Of a stretch of DNA of 44,907 nucleotides, positions 16,072-28,105 are shown in pieces. The stretch spans positions 1 to 44,907 of the forward strand of contig DLGC01000022.1 of NCBI GenBank assembly GCA_002482525.1, in the 5' to 3' direction. Position numbers and translations under genes: made by a program. Under the pieces are notes generated by a model. The model ran no database searches and was not told where the DNA came from. It saw only the letters and a list, made by a program, of their open reading frames with translations. Numbering within the stretch: the first letter of the stretch is position 1; every line of letters starts with the position of its first letter. Origin of the DNA: Propionibacteriaceae bacterium UBA7704 (GTDB taxonomy: Bacteria; Actinomycetota; Actinomycetes; Propionibacteriales; Propionibacteriaceae).

Positions 16072-17352
16072 TCAGGCCGTGAACCGCGGGAAGGCGGACG
16101 CACCGGCGTAGCGCGCGGCATCGTCCAGATCCTCCTCGATGCGCAGCAGCTGGTTGTACTTGGCAACCCGCTCCGAACGCGCCGGGGCACCGGACTTGAT
16201 CTGGCCACAGCCCAAGGCCACGGCAAGGTCGGCGATCGTGGTGTCCTCGGTCTCACCGGAACGGTGGCTCATCATGGTGGTGTAGCCGCTGCGATGGGCC
16301 AGCGTGACCGCGTCGATGGTCTCGGTCAGCGAACCGATCTGGTTCACCTTCACCAGCAGCGAGTTGGCGGTGTCGGCGTCGATGCCCTTCTGCAGTCGCT
16401 CGACGTTGGTGACGAACAGGTCGTCGCCGACGAGCTGCACCTTGTCGCCGAGGACCTTGGTGATGGCAGCCCAGCCGTCCCAATCCTCCTCGTTCAGCGG
16501 ATCCTCAATCGAGACCAGCGGGTACTTGGCCACAAGACCTTCGTAGTACTCGATCAGCTCCGCGGAGGACTTCATCGCACCCTCGAAGGCGTACTTGCCG
16601 TCGGAGTAGAACTCCGAGGCTGCCACGTCCAGCGCCAGTGCAACGTCGGTGCCGGGCTTGAAGCCGGCCTTCTCGATCGCTTCCAGGATCAGATCGAGTG
16701 CCTCAGCGTTGGAGCCGAGGTTCGGCGCGAAACCGCCCTCGTCACCCAGACCGGTGGACAGGCCACGATCCTTCAGCACCGCCTTGAGCGCGTGGTAGAC
16801 CCCGGCACCCATTTCGAGGGCGTCGGCGAAGGTGGCCGCACCGATCGGGGCGATCATGAACTCCTGAATGTCGACATTGGAGTCGGCATGCGAGCCACCA
16901 TTGAGGATGTTCATCATCGGAACCGGCAGCACATTGGCCGTCGGACCGCCCAGGTAGCGGTACAGCGGCAGGCCTGCGGACTCTGCTGCGGCATGGGCCA
17001 CGGCCAGCGAAACCCCCAGGATCGCGTTGGCGCCCAGCTTGGCCTTGTTGTCGGTGCCATCGAGTTCGATCATGGCCTGGTCGAGCAGGCGCTGCTCGTC
17101 GGCCTCCATGTTCAAGACCTCGGGAGCGATCTGCTCGATCACGTTCTCCACGGCTTTGAGGACGCCCTTGCCGCCGTAGTACGCGGCATCGCCGTCGCGC
17201 AGTTCCACAGCTTCAAAAGCACCGGTCGAGGCGCCCGACGGGACTGCAGCCCGGCCTTCGGCGCCGTCATCGAGCACAACCTGAACCTCAATGGTCGGGT
17301 TGCCTCGGGAATCCAGAATCTGTCGAGCGTCGACGAATTCGATACTTGCCAC
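16072..17352 (-). CDS. eno: Enolase
   Basis: Enolase interconverts 2-phosphoglycerate and phosphoenolpyruvate in glycolysis. At 426 residues it is full length, with the N-terminal motif DSRGNPTIEVQV, GASTGAFEAVELRD, the substrate loop GGSHADSNVD, LSTGLGDEGGFAPN, the metal ligand region VSIEDPLNEEDWDGW and the signature LLVKVNQIGSLTETIDA. The C-terminal SHRSGETEDTTIADLAVAL and GAPARSERVAKYNQLLRIEE complete the active site. All key catalytic motifs are intact. The ATG at 17352 is preceded by GAAAGGCAC. The hairpin at 16033-16064 follows. Confidence 0.98.
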   Translation of the reverse strand: MASIEFVDARQILDSRGNPTIEVQVVLDDGAEGRAAVPSGASTGAFEAVELRDGDAAYYGGKGVLKAVENVIEQIAPEVLNMEADEQRLLDQAMIELDGTDNKAKLGANAILGVSLAVAHAAAESAGLPLYRYLGGPTANVLPVPMMNILNGGSHADSNVDIQEFMIAPIGAATFADALEMGAGVYHALKAVLKDRGLSTGLGDEGGFAPNLGSNAEALDLILEAIEKAGFKPGTDVALALDVAASEFYSDGKYAFEGAMKSSAELIEYYEGLVAKYPLVSIEDPLNEEDWDGWAAITKVLGDKVQLVGDDLFVTNVERLQKGIDADTANSLLVKVNQIGSLTETIDAVTLAHRSGYTTMMSHRSGETEDTTIADLAVALGCGQIKSGAPARSERVAKYNQLLRIEEDLDDAARYAGASAFPRFTA

Positions 17353-17414
17353 GATGAGTGCCTTTCAATCCAGTGAGGTCATCAGGAATCAGCCTACCGG
17401 CCAACTCCGGCGCC

Positions 17415-17437
17415 GGGGCGCTTGCGGACAGCGCCCC
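17415..17437. terminator. Hairpin between mazG and eno
   Basis: The 7-bp stem GGGGCGC (17415-17421) pairs with GCGCCCC (17431-17437), 35 bases past the mazG stop. It may end the mazG transcript on the minus strand. The T-rich side lies upstream on that strand, so efficiency is uncertain. Confidence 0.4.
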
Positions 17438-17471
17438 AAAAATCGGAATCTGTGCCTCGACCCGACCGCTG

Positions 17472-18107
17472 TCAGGACTCGGCCATCCGAACCCGGTCCT
17501 CCAACTCCCGCACCGCCAGCCGAGCGGCCTGCTCGGGGTCGATCTGGAGTTCACGAGCCCGGGTCACCAGCGCAAGGAAGGCCGGTCCCAGCTCGTCGGA
17601 GGTGAGGCGATCCTCGGCCCCGGTCGGGCCGGTCAATTCACTCAGCTCCAGACCCAGATCCTCCGCCCGAGACAGCACCTTGTAACCGCGACTCAACGCC
17701 GAGAGCCGATCGGGGATGCCGTCCAGCACCGAGGTCCGGTTCTTCTCCACCGCTTTGGCCTGCTCCCAGGACGCCATCAGATCCTCCGGAATCTCAGCAT
17801 CACCGAAGACATAGGGATGGCGGGAAACGAGCTTGTCGGCGATGCGTCCGGCGACATCGTCGAGGGTGAAGCTGCCCGCTTCGGATGCGATCTCGGCTTG
17901 GAAGTACACCTGCAGCAGCAGGTCACCGAGTTCCTCGAGCAGAGCGTCATCGGAGCCTGTTTCGATGGCCTCGACAACTTCGAGGGTCTCCTCGACCAGA
18001 TGGTGCACCAGGCTTTCCGGCGTCTGCGCGGCGTCCCACGGGCATTCGGCGCGGAGCCGCTGCATGACGTCGGCCAACCGGTCGAGCTGCGGGAATCGGC
18101 CGCTCAT
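17472..18107 (-). CDS. mazG: MazG nucleoside triphosphate pyrophosphohydrolase
   Basis: It hydrolyses (d)NTPs to monophosphates and is thought to clean the nucleotide pool. The catalytic MazG domain (residues 10-110) has CPWDAAQTPESLVHHLVEETLEVVEAI with the EExxE motif, and EELGDLLLQVYFQAEIA with the E-x-x-D metal site. HPYVFGD follows. The C-terminal part is shortened relative to the two-domain E. coli protein (211 versus about 260 residues), as in other actinobacteria. The ATG at 18107 starts the conserved region and lies ten bases after the lipoprotein gene stop, so the two are probably one transcript. Confidence 0.92.
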   Translation of the reverse strand: MSGRFPQLDRLADVMQRLRAECPWDAAQTPESLVHHLVEETLEVVEAIETGSDDALLEELGDLLLQVYFQAEIASEAGSFTLDDVAGRIADKLVSRHPYVFGDAEIPEDLMASWEQAKAVEKNRTSVLDGIPDRLSALSRGYKVLSRAEDLGLELSELTGPTGAEDRLTSDELGPAFLALVTRARELQIDPEQAARLAVRELEDRVRMAES

Positions 18108-18117
18108 CGCCGTCGGA

Positions 18118-18654
18118 TCAGGACGACGGCTCGCTCGACAGCGAGCCAGTCTTCCCCGAAAGGCTTGCGGTGGAGGGGTCCCACACACCGAACTGAGGGT
18201 TCACTGTCACCGGATTGTTTGTGACCGCCTGGGCGTAGGTGGCTTGGACGGCATCGCTGTTCTGCGCCAATGACATGTAGGCGAGCGCCTTGGCGAGTTC
18301 GGTGCCGTTGGGATCAGCGGCCAGAGCCTTCAAGAAGTCATCCGAGCTGTAGAGCTGGGAAAGCTGCGCATCGGTCACCTGCACGTTCGCTATCTGCATC
18401 GCCACCGCAACCAGGCGTCCGGTCACCATGACGTTCACCACCGGCGCACGAAGCTGGCCCCACGTCGGCACGCTTTCACTGCCGACCTGGGCGTACGCAG
18501 CCGAGGCTGCGCGAGACAAAGTGTCGACTTGGCTCACCGTGATCTGGTCGCTTCCGACCACGGCGGCAACCTGTGGGCCAGGGTTGGCACAGCCTGACAG
18601 GAGCAGCAGCGCCGCCACGGCAGCCACCAGTATTTTCGCCACAGTCTTGAACAT
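18118..18654 (-). CDS. SurA-like lipoprotein
   Basis: The N-terminus is a lipoprotein signal with lipobox LLSGC (cysteine at about residue 22). The mature protein of about 155 residues begins VAAVVGSDQITVSQVD, the pattern that opens SurA/PrsA-type peptidyl-prolyl isomerase N-domains. No rotamase domain follows, so it may be only a chaperone-like fragment. The equivalent position between mfd/mazG and eno in M. tuberculosis also holds a lipoprotein gene (lpqU), but similarity cannot be judged here. It is expected on the outer membrane face. It is transcribed with mazG. Confidence 0.8.
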   Translation of the reverse strand: MFKTVAKILVAAVAALLLLSGCANPGPQVAAVVGSDQITVSQVDTLSRAASAAYAQVGSESVPTWGQLRAPVVNVMVTGRLVAVAMQIANVQVTDAQLSQLYSSDDFLKALAADPNGTELAKALAYMSLAQNSDAVQATYAQAVTNNPVTVNPQFGVWDPSTASLSGKTGSLSSEPSS

Positions 18655-18737
18655 CGTCGCTGACTCGCTTCCGGAGGTTGGTACGCCGGTCGCGATCCTA
18701 TCGGGTCCACCGGTGTGGTCCTAAGAAGTCCGAGCCG

Positions 18738-18770
18738 CTGCTTCGATCGTCGTGCCAACGATCGAAGCAG
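18738..18770. terminator. Perfect 13-bp hairpin downstream of mfd
   Basis: The stem CTGCTTCGATCGT (18738-18750) pairs perfectly with ACGATCGAAGCAG (18758-18770) around a 7-base loop, and can extend outward through GCCG/CGGC with a bulge. It lies about 140 bases past the mfd stop and upstream of the lipoprotein gene, the right place for the mfd terminator. The remaining spacer 18655-18908 shows no gene. Confidence 0.6.
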
Positions 18771-18908
18771 TGCGGCTGGTTTACTCCCTGGGGTGGGCTG
18801 GCAACAGGCCACAGCGTAGGAGAACACCGTTCCACCGGCAAGAGCCGGTCTCAGTCTCGGCTGCCGCCGAGCACAGCCACGATCCGTCGCGGCGGGCCGA
18901 CCGCAACC

Positions 18909-22457
<3,549 letters not shown>

Positions 22458-22550
22458 CGAAACACCTTACCCGTCACGCTTCAGGCCCATCGACCCGGGA
22501 AGCCCCAGCGTCAGCGACTACCGACGGATGCGCGCCGGACACTCTCTTCT

Positions 22551-22596
22551 CGTGTGGGGTCCCACCGCAATCCCCCTCACGGTGGGACCCCACACG
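22551..22596. other. Perfect 17-bp stem-loop upstream of mfd
   Basis: CGTGTGGGGTCCCACCG (22551-22567) and its exact complement (22580-22596) enclose a 12-base C-rich loop. It lies about 95-140 bases upstream of the mfd start, without a T-tract. Its symmetry would allow termination in either direction, but a DNA-binding or processed-RNA role is possible. Apart from this and the hairpin at 22968-22991, the 590-base gap 22458-23049 contains no gene I can support. Confidence 0.6.
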
Positions 22597-22967
22597 GAAG
22601 CCCAGCCGCTACGTGCCTCCAGCCCAAGGCACTGCAACGGCCAGCTAAGACCGGGCCCGACCGACGAAGCGGTCAGCGGTCTCAGACCGTGGTGGGTGGA
22701 GGTTGCCGAACGCTAGCCTCCCGAACCGGACCAACCCCTCCGGACGTCGGAGTGCAAACGTCCGGTTGTAGGTGGGCCGTGCATTCGGCTTTCCTCACCC
22801 GAGCCATCGAAGCCTCCCGCTCGCGGCCCGCCGCCTGATCGGGTGTCCTCAGGCTCGGTCGGTGGGAATCGACACCAGCGCTGCTGACGATGAATCGGAC
22901 GGCCGGTCGGCGACCCTGGAGGGTGTTCGATCTACCACTGTCATCGTATTGCGAAGCGTTGACAAAG

Positions 22968-22991
22968 AAAGTCACCTATCAGGGTGACTTT
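22968..22991 (-). terminator. Terminator downstream of pth
   Basis: AAAGTCACC (22968-22976) pairs with GGTGACTTT (22983-22991) around a six-base loop. On the minus strand it is followed by a T-rich tail (TTTCTTTG). It sits about 60 bases past the pth stop codon and has the classical intrinsic terminator form, less GC-rich than the other hairpins here. Confidence 0.75.
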
Positions 22992-23049
22992 TGAATCGTC
23001 CCCCATGCGAGGGACATTCCTCGCATTCGTTGCTGGAAACTCTCAATAA

Positions 23050-23652
23050 TCAGGAGTTGAAACGATTCTGGGTAATCTCCAGGCCCTCGCCGAGCAGGCT
23101 CTCCACGGCATCAGCCGCGCGACTCACCTCGACCTCAAGATCGGCGGCCAAGCCTGCCGAAAAAGACGAAAGCACGTAGTCAGCAGGGTCTTGTCGACCG
23201 GGAGGACGCCCGACGCCGATGCGGACACGGAAGTACTCGCCGGTGCCCAGCCCGCGTCGGATGGACTTCAGACCGTTATGCCCGTTGTCTCCACCGCCGA
23301 GCTTGATGCGTAACTGACCGAAATCCAAGTCGAGTTCGTCGTGGATCACCACCAGTGATCCCGGCTCGCTTTTGTAGTAGGCACGCGCTTTGCTCACCGC
23401 AGCACCCGACTCGTTCATGAACGTTCGCGGCTTCAGCAGGACCACCGGATCGGCATCCGCACCGACACCGCCCAGACTGCCGTCAGCGGTGATTCGGGTT
23501 TGAACGGTGTCAGCCCGCAATCCCAACGAGCGCGACCACCGCACGCCGACGCGGCGCGCCAGTTCGTCGACCACCATGAAGCCGACATTGTGACGATGAG
23601 ATGCGTAGGTCGGGCCCGGATTTCCGAGCCCGACCACCAGCCAATTCGTCAT
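23050..23652 (-). CDS. pth: Peptidyl-tRNA hydrolase
   Basis: It frees tRNA from prematurely released peptidyl-tRNA and is essential in bacteria. Family motifs are WLVVGLGNPGPTYASHRHNVGF with the catalytic histidine near residue 21, LLKPRTFMNESGAAV, VIHDELDLDFGQLRIKLGGGDNGHNGLKSI and FRVRIGVGRPPGRQDPADYVLSSF. At 200 residues it is full length. It begins 11 bases after the rplY stop in the same direction, so the pair form one transcript that ends at the 22968 terminator. Confidence 0.96.
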   Translation of the reverse strand: MTNWLVVGLGNPGPTYASHRHNVGFMVVDELARRVGVRWSRSLGLRADTVQTRITADGSLGGVGADADPVVLLKPRTFMNESGAAVSKARAYYKSEPGSLVVIHDELDLDFGQLRIKLGGGDNGHNGLKSIRRGLGTGEYFRVRIGVGRPPGRQDPADYVLSSFSAGLAADLEVEVSRAADAVESLLGEGLEITQNRFNS

Positions 23653-23663
23653 GTCGGCGCGAA

Positions 23664-24290
23664 TCAGGCCTCGTCGCCGGACTCGTCGCTCGCCTCGGCC
23701 TCGCCCTCGTCGGCAGCGCCTTCCTCACCCAGATCGGGCACAGTCGACTGCTCCTGAGCCAACGCCATCGACAGGATCAGATCGTCAGGCTCACCGGTGT
23801 AGGAGGCGCCCTGCGGCAGGACCAGGTCGGCGGCGGTGATCGTGTCGCCGATCTCCATGCCGGCCACGCTGATCTCGATGTGGGCCGGAATATGAGTGGC
23901 CTCCACGGCCAACGACACACTCTGCTGGTCCATGCTGACGCGGCGATCGGCGGGATGATCACCCACGATCAGCAGCGGCACCTCGACGGTGACCTTCTCG
24001 CCCTTACGGACGATCACCAGATCGACGTGTTCGATGTAGGGCCGCACCGGATGCCGCTGAACCTGCTTGGCAAGGGCCAACTGGGACTTGCCGCCGTCAA
24101 CGGTGATTTCCAGCACAGCATTGGCCACGCGCAGCGCGAGCTGGAGTTCGTGGGCCGGCAGCGACAGGTGCACCGGATCGGTGCCGTGACCGTAGAGCAC
24201 GGCGGGCACCATGCCGGCTCGCCGGGTACGCCGAGCAGCGCCCTTGCCGAACTCGGTACGCGATACGGCTGGAATCTGGTTTTCCGACAC
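23664..24290 (-). CDS. rplY: 50S ribosomal protein L25 (Ctc form)
   Basis: This is the long L25/Ctc form that binds 5S rRNA. The N-terminal L25 domain has the family stretches TEFGKGAARRTRRAGMVPAVLYGHG and HELQLAL, followed by the C-terminal beta domain (VEVPLLIVGDHPA..., LVLPQGASY) and an acidic tail rich in Glu/Asp (EEGAADEGEAEASDES). I start it at the GTG at 24290: a GAGGAG site lies about ten bases upstream. An in-frame ATG at 24314 would put that site inside the gene. It has 208 residues. It is followed directly by pth. Confidence 0.94.
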   Translation of the reverse strand: MSENQIPAVSRTEFGKGAARRTRRAGMVPAVLYGHGTDPVHLSLPAHELQLALRVANAVLEITVDGGKSQLALAKQVQRHPVRPYIEHVDLVIVRKGEKVTVEVPLLIVGDHPADRRVSMDQQSVSLAVEATHIPAHIEISVAGMEIGDTITAADLVLPQGASYTGEPDDLILSMALAQEQSTVPDLGEEGAADEGEAEASDESGDEA

Positions 24291-24471
24291 TTCTGCTTTT
24301 CTCCTCAACCTCATTCAAGACTTGGCAGTCGACCAGGGAGGATCAACGCGGACGCATTCCACGTCCCGCCATGTCGATCACGGGCGAAAGCCCCTCGCCT
24401 AGGCAACGCCGGAAGTCTAGCGCGTCTCCCCCCAGCTTCCCAACCGAACCCCACCCCGTCCCTCCGCCCTG

Positions 24472-24540
24472 ACTCTGCGCTCGATACTGGCTCTTTGCGC
24501 CCGAAGCTTCGAGCGCAAAGACACAAGCCGAGCGCAGAGT
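24472..24540. repeat. 69-bp palindromic repeat, left copy
   Basis: The unit holds two nested inverted repeats: outer arms ACTCTGCGCTCG (24472-24483) and CGAGCGCAGAGT (24529-24540), inner arms TCTTTGCGC (24492-24500) and GCGCAAAGA (24513-24521). A copy of exactly the same length, about 58 of 69 bases identical and in the same orientation, lies at 25562-25630. The two copies bracket the nuclease-like gene. Differences lie mostly between the arms, so pairing in the arms is kept. Confidence 0.85.
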
Positions 24541-24565
24541 GGGCGGGAGGGTGGTGGCGGAGAGC

Positions 24566-25471
24566 CTAGGCGCGGAGCCGGGAGGCGTTGCGGAAGGCGG
24601 CGTCGAGGAGCGACTTGAACCTGGGTGGGTCCTGAAGTTCGGCCATTCCCCAGCGCACGACGTACCACGATTGGGCCTGGAGAGCCTGTTCGCGGCGCTT
24701 CTCTGCCATGACAACCTCCGCGGCAGACTGCCCCGGCGACAACAACTGGTCGTACTTGATCTTGCCGTCGAACTCGCCCAGCACGCCCAGCTCAGGCCAG
24801 GCGAAGTCGGATCGGAATTGTCGACCATCGACCCAGCAGGGCCATTGCAGCTCGGGCGAGGGAACTCCCAACTGCCACATCAGGAGTCGGCTCAGTGATT
24901 CGCCATAACTCTCTGAACGGCCATCGGCCAGGGCCGCCGCTCGTCGTCCTTTGGCCATACCGGGTCGTCGTGGCCACAGTGAGACCTGCTCGGCAAGTTC
25001 ATCGAGGGGATGACCCCTTCTCAACGCAACATCGCAGGCAGCGAGTCCGTAGGCGAGCCCGGTGGTTCGCGCTAGGTCGACGGCTGTCCGGGTCGCTGAA
25101 GTCACTAGGAGCCCGGATATCTCGACGATGTCTAGGTCACGAAGCGCGGCCTTGTACTCGTGTAGTTGGTGGTGCACATGTCCACCACCAGCCGACATTC
25201 GAGTGATGGTCACCTTGTCGAGGGCCGAGCGAGGCACGGGCATTCCGTGCAACAGCCCAGCGCTAGCGTGACTCAAGATCGCACCGGCACCAAGCAACCC
25301 CACTGTCCCCGCGATGAGCTTCAGGTGGTCGTCTTCCGGGCCACCATCAGCGGGTGCATCGTCGTAGACCCCGTGTCGGATCTTGACCAGTCGTGCTTCT
25401 GCCACCTTTCGCCCGATTTGTCGGGCGTCCATTCCTTCGCGGAGCAACTGCTCGGTCCTGATGAGCGCCAT
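24566..25471 (-). CDS. AbiEi-like winged-helix protein with Vsr/DUF559 nuclease domain
   Basis: Residues 1-80 resemble the AbiEi antitoxin winged-helix domain (TEQLLREGMDARQIGRKVAEARLVKIRHGVY). The middle contains the family stretch TSATRTAVDLAR. The C-terminal domain has the Vsr/DUF559 pattern of PD-(D/E)XK nucleases: FRSDFAWPELGVLGEFDGK, with Asp222, Glu233, Asp235 and Lys237 as likely metal and catalytic residues, then EKRREQALQAQSWYVVRW. The start is uncertain: ATG at 25471 or GTG at 25489. It interrupts the prs-rplY neighbourhood and is bracketed by 69-bp repeats. It has no adjacent AbiEii-type nucleotidyltransferase toxin, so it is not a normal toxin-antitoxin pair. A mobile or defence-related nuclease is my inference. 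Confidence 0.8.
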   Translation of the reverse strand: MALIRTEQLLREGMDARQIGRKVAEARLVKIRHGVYDDAPADGGPEDDHLKLIAGTVGLLGAGAILSHASAGLLHGMPVPRSALDKVTITRMSAGGGHVHHQLHEYKAALRDLDIVEISGLLVTSATRTAVDLARTTGLAYGLAACDVALRRGHPLDELAEQVSLWPRRPGMAKGRRAAALADGRSESYGESLSRLLMWQLGVPSPELQWPCWVDGRQFRSDFAWPELGVLGEFDGKIKYDQLLSPGQSAAEVVMAEKRREQALQAQSWYVVRWGMAELQDPPRFKSLLDAAFRNASRLRA

Positions 25472-25561
25472 GCCCTCACCATCGGCCACCGCCCCCGCAC
25501 AAGATCACCGCCCCTACCCCCGGTGCACAACTGGGTCCCCTCGTCCACAGGTGGACGAATC

Positions 25562-25630
25562 ACTCTGCGCTCGAACGCTGTTCTTTGCGCCCGAAACTTC
25601 AAGCGCAAAGACACAAATCGAGCGCAGGGT
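25562..25630. repeat. 69-bp palindromic repeat, right copy
   Basis: Outer arms ACTCTGCGCTCG (25562-25573) and CGAGCGCAGGGT (25619-25630, one mismatch), inner arms TCTTTGCGC (25582-25590) and GCGCAAAGA (25603-25611). It is a direct copy of the unit at 24472-24540. It ends eight bases from the prs stop codon and may also serve as the terminator of the glmU-prs transcript. Confidence 0.85.
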
Positions 25631-25638
25631 GGGTTGGA

Positions 25639-26613
25639 CTAGTGGGAGTTGAACAGGGAGGCGACGGAGCCTTCTTCGAAGACGGCCTGAATGGCCTGGG
25701 CGAGCAGGGGGGCCATGGACAGCACGGTCAGTTTGGGGATGTTCACGGTCTCGGGGATCGGCAACGTGTTGGTCACGATGACCTCTTCGATCGCCGACTC
25801 ATTGAGACGCTTGGCGGCCGGACCCGAGAGAATCGGATGGGTGGCAGCAGTGATCACTTGCAGCGCGCCGGCCGCCTTGAGGGCTTCGGCGGCCTGGCAG
25901 ATGGTTCCGGCGGTGTCGATCATGTCGTCGACCAGCAGACAGACCCGTCCGTCCACCTCACCGACGACCTCACCCACAGCGACCTCATTGGCCTTGTTGG
26001 GGTCACGACGCTTGTGAATGATGGCCAGCGGTGAGCCGAGTTCGTCAGACCACATGTCAGCCAGGCGCACCCGACCGGCATCAGGCGAAACCACGGTCAT
26101 GTTGCTGGTGTCGTAGCGGGCCTTCACATAGTCGGCCAGTACCGGGAGCGCGAGCAGATGGTCGACCGGCCCGTCGAAGAAGCCTTGGATCTGGGCGGCG
26201 TGCAGATCCACCGACATCAGACGATTGGCCCCGGCGGCCTTGTACAGGTCGGCCACCAGCCGCGCCGAGATCGGTTCGCGGCCGGCATGCTTCTTGTCCT
26301 GGCGCCCGTAGGGGTAGAACGGCGAGACCACGGTGATCCGTCGCGCCGAGGCCCGCTTCAAGGCGTCGATCATGATGAGTTGTTCCATCAGCCATTCGTT
26401 GACCGGCGCCGGGTGGGCCTGGATCACAAAGGCATCCGCACCTCGCACCGATTCCTCGAAGCGCACGTAGATCTCGGAATTGGCGTAGGTCAAGCTTCGG
26501 GTCGGCACCAACTCGGTGCCCAGCAGCGATGCCACCTCTTCGGCCAGTTCCGGGAAGGCCCGACCGGTGCAGATCATCAGGTGCTTCTCGGTGGCTCGCT
26601 TCAGACCGCTCAC
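25639..26613 (-). CDS. prs: Ribose-phosphate pyrophosphokinase
   Basis: The enzyme makes PRPP from ribose-5-phosphate and ATP for nucleotide, histidine and tryptophan synthesis. The 324-residue class I enzyme has RFEESVRGADAFVIQ, the ATP loop PYGRQDKKH, the divalent-metal motif SVDLHAAQIQGFFD, and the PRPP-binding CLLVDDMIDTAGT. The GTG start at 26613 overlaps the glmU stop (GTGA), so translation is coupled. In related genomes rplY lies close downstream; here the repeat-bracketed nuclease gene intervenes. Confidence 0.97.
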   Translation of the reverse strand: MSGLKRATEKHLMICTGRAFPELAEEVASLLGTELVPTRSLTYANSEIYVRFEESVRGADAFVIQAHPAPVNEWLMEQLIMIDALKRASARRITVVSPFYPYGRQDKKHAGREPISARLVADLYKAAGANRLMSVDLHAAQIQGFFDGPVDHLLALPVLADYVKARYDTSNMTVVSPDAGRVRLADMWSDELGSPLAIIHKRRDPNKANEVAVGEVVGEVDGRVCLLVDDMIDTAGTICQAAEALKAAGALQVITAATHPILSGPAAKRLNESAIEEVIVTNTLPIPETVNIPKLTVLSMAPLLAQAIQAVFEEGSVASLFNSH

Positions 26614-28079
26614 TTGCCGTTGTCTCCTGCCTCGCGCTCGGCCAGGGCGGCCCGTGCGGACTCGTCGGTTTTCGTTCCGGGACGCTTGCGCTCGACCCAG
26701 CCCTTGATGTTTCGCTGTTGCCCGCGGGCCACCGCAAGTTCCCCCGGCCCGACGTCGGTCGTGATGGTCGACCCGGCCGCAACATAAGAGCCCGGGGCGA
26801 TCTCGACCGGAGCGACCAGCACCGAATCACTACCCACGAAGCTGTTGTCGCCCACGACGGTGGTGGACTTGGTGACCCCGTCGTAGTTGGCGAAGATCGT
26901 GCCCGCTCCGATATTGACGCCTTCACCGAGCACCGCATCGCCGCAATAGGTCAAGTGCGGCACCTTGGTGCCGGCACCAATCACAGCCTTCTTGGTCTCG
27001 ACGAAAGCCCCGATCTTGCCGCCGGTACCCAACTCAGTGCCCGGACGCAGATAGCTGAACGGCCCGACGGTTGCACCGGAACCGATCACTGCGAGTTCAA
27101 CGTGGCTTCGCATCACGGTTGCATTCTCGCCCACTTCGACGTCGATCAGGGTGGTGTCCGGCCCAATGGTCGCCCCCGCCGCCACTGAGGTTGCTCCGGC
27201 CAGCGTGGTTCCTGGCAACAGCGTCACATCCACAGCCAGATCGACTTCGGCATGCACCCAGGTGGACGCCGGGTCCAGCACGGTCACGCCTTCGGTCATC
27301 CAGTGCCGCAGAATACGTCGATTCGCCTCGGCATTGCGCTCGGAGAGCTGGATGCGATCGTTGACACCCTCGGTCTGCAGATAGTCGGCCAGGAGCCAGC
27401 CACCCACCCGGCCACCGGAATTACGAGCGTGGGTGATCACATCGGTGAGATAGAACTCACCTTGCGCATTGTCGGTGGTGAGGGCGCCGATGCCGGTATT
27501 CAGCGCTTCGGCGTCGAAGACGTAGATACCGGCATTGATTTCGTCAACGGCCAGTTCCTCGGCCGAACCGTCGGCCTGCTCAACGATCCTGGCCACTTGG
27601 TCACCGGCGCGAATGATGCGTCCATAGCCGGTGGGGTCGGGAACCCGAGCGGTCAACACGGTGACGGTGTTGGCGTCGCGACGGTGTGCCTGCACCAGCT
27701 CGACCAGCGTCTGTCCGGTCAGCAGCGGCACATCACCGGAGGTGACAACCACTTCTCCACTCAGTTGCGACAGCGCGGCCAGCCCGGCCCGGACGGCATC
27801 ACCGGTGCCACGCTGTTCCTCCTGGACGGCGGTGACCACGTGCGGTGCGATGTCTGCCAGATGCGCGCTGACCAGGTCTCGGCCGTGGCCCACCACGACC
27901 ACCAATTGTTGCGGGGCCAATGCATCGGCGGCGTCCACAGCCAACGAGATCATCGATTTTCCGGCCACCTCGTGCAGCACTTTGGGAGTGGCCGATTTCA
28001 TTCGGGTCCCGGCGCCGGCGGCCATGACGACCACCGCAGCTACTGACGTGACGTTGATGTCGCTCTCACTCACATGCAC
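26610..28079 (-). CDS. glmU: Bifunctional GlmU (N-acetyltransferase/uridyltransferase)
   Basis: GlmU acetylates glucosamine-1-phosphate and then forms UDP-GlcNAc, the precursor of peptidoglycan. The uridyltransferase domain (about 10-240) begins AAGAGTRMKSATPKVLHEVAGKSM and includes QEEQRGTGDAV and SGDVPLL. The left-handed beta-helix acetyltransferase domain (about 260-455) shows hexapeptide repeats (GATIGPDTTLIDVEVGENATV) and GDNSFVGSDSVLVAPVEI. A basic C-terminal tail follows. At 489 residues it is full length. The start is GTG at 28079 or 28073. It precedes prs with a four-base overlap and follows tRNA-Gln. Confidence 0.96.
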   Translation of the reverse strand: MHVSESDINVTSVAAVVVMAAGAGTRMKSATPKVLHEVAGKSMISLAVDAADALAPQQLVVVVGHGRDLVSAHLADIAPHVVTAVQEEQRGTGDAVRAGLAALSQLSGEVVVTSGDVPLLTGQTLVELVQAHRRDANTVTVLTARVPDPTGYGRIIRAGDQVARIVEQADGSAEELAVDEINAGIYVFDAEALNTGIGALTTDNAQGEFYLTDVITHARNSGGRVGGWLLADYLQTEGVNDRIQLSERNAEANRRILRHWMTEGVTVLDPASTWVHAEVDLAVDVTLLPGTTLAGATSVAAGATIGPDTTLIDVEVGENATVMRSHVELAVIGSGATVGPFSYLRPGTELGTGGKIGAFVETKKAVIGAGTKVPHLTYCGDAVLGEGVNIGAGTIFANYDGVTKSTTVVGDNSFVGSDSVLVAPVEIAPGSYVAAGSTITTDVGPGELAVARGQQRNIKGWVERKRPGTKTDESARAALAEREAGDNGK

Positions 28080-28105
28080 CCCTAGGGCTGGCTGGATTGA
28101 CGTCG

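Noticed and set aside
15922..17376. Plus-strand frame of 484 codons opposite eno
   Set aside because: Antisense shadow of enolase, whose frame has all family motifs.
22682..22975. Minus-strand frame of 97 codons in the mfd-pth gap
   Set aside because: No ribosome binding site or motif, and Arg/Pro/Ser-rich translation; treated as non-coding.
24566..25471. The gene read as an ordinary AbiE toxin-antitoxin antitoxin
   Set aside because: No AbiEii-type toxin gene is adjacent and the C-terminal domain has nuclease residues.
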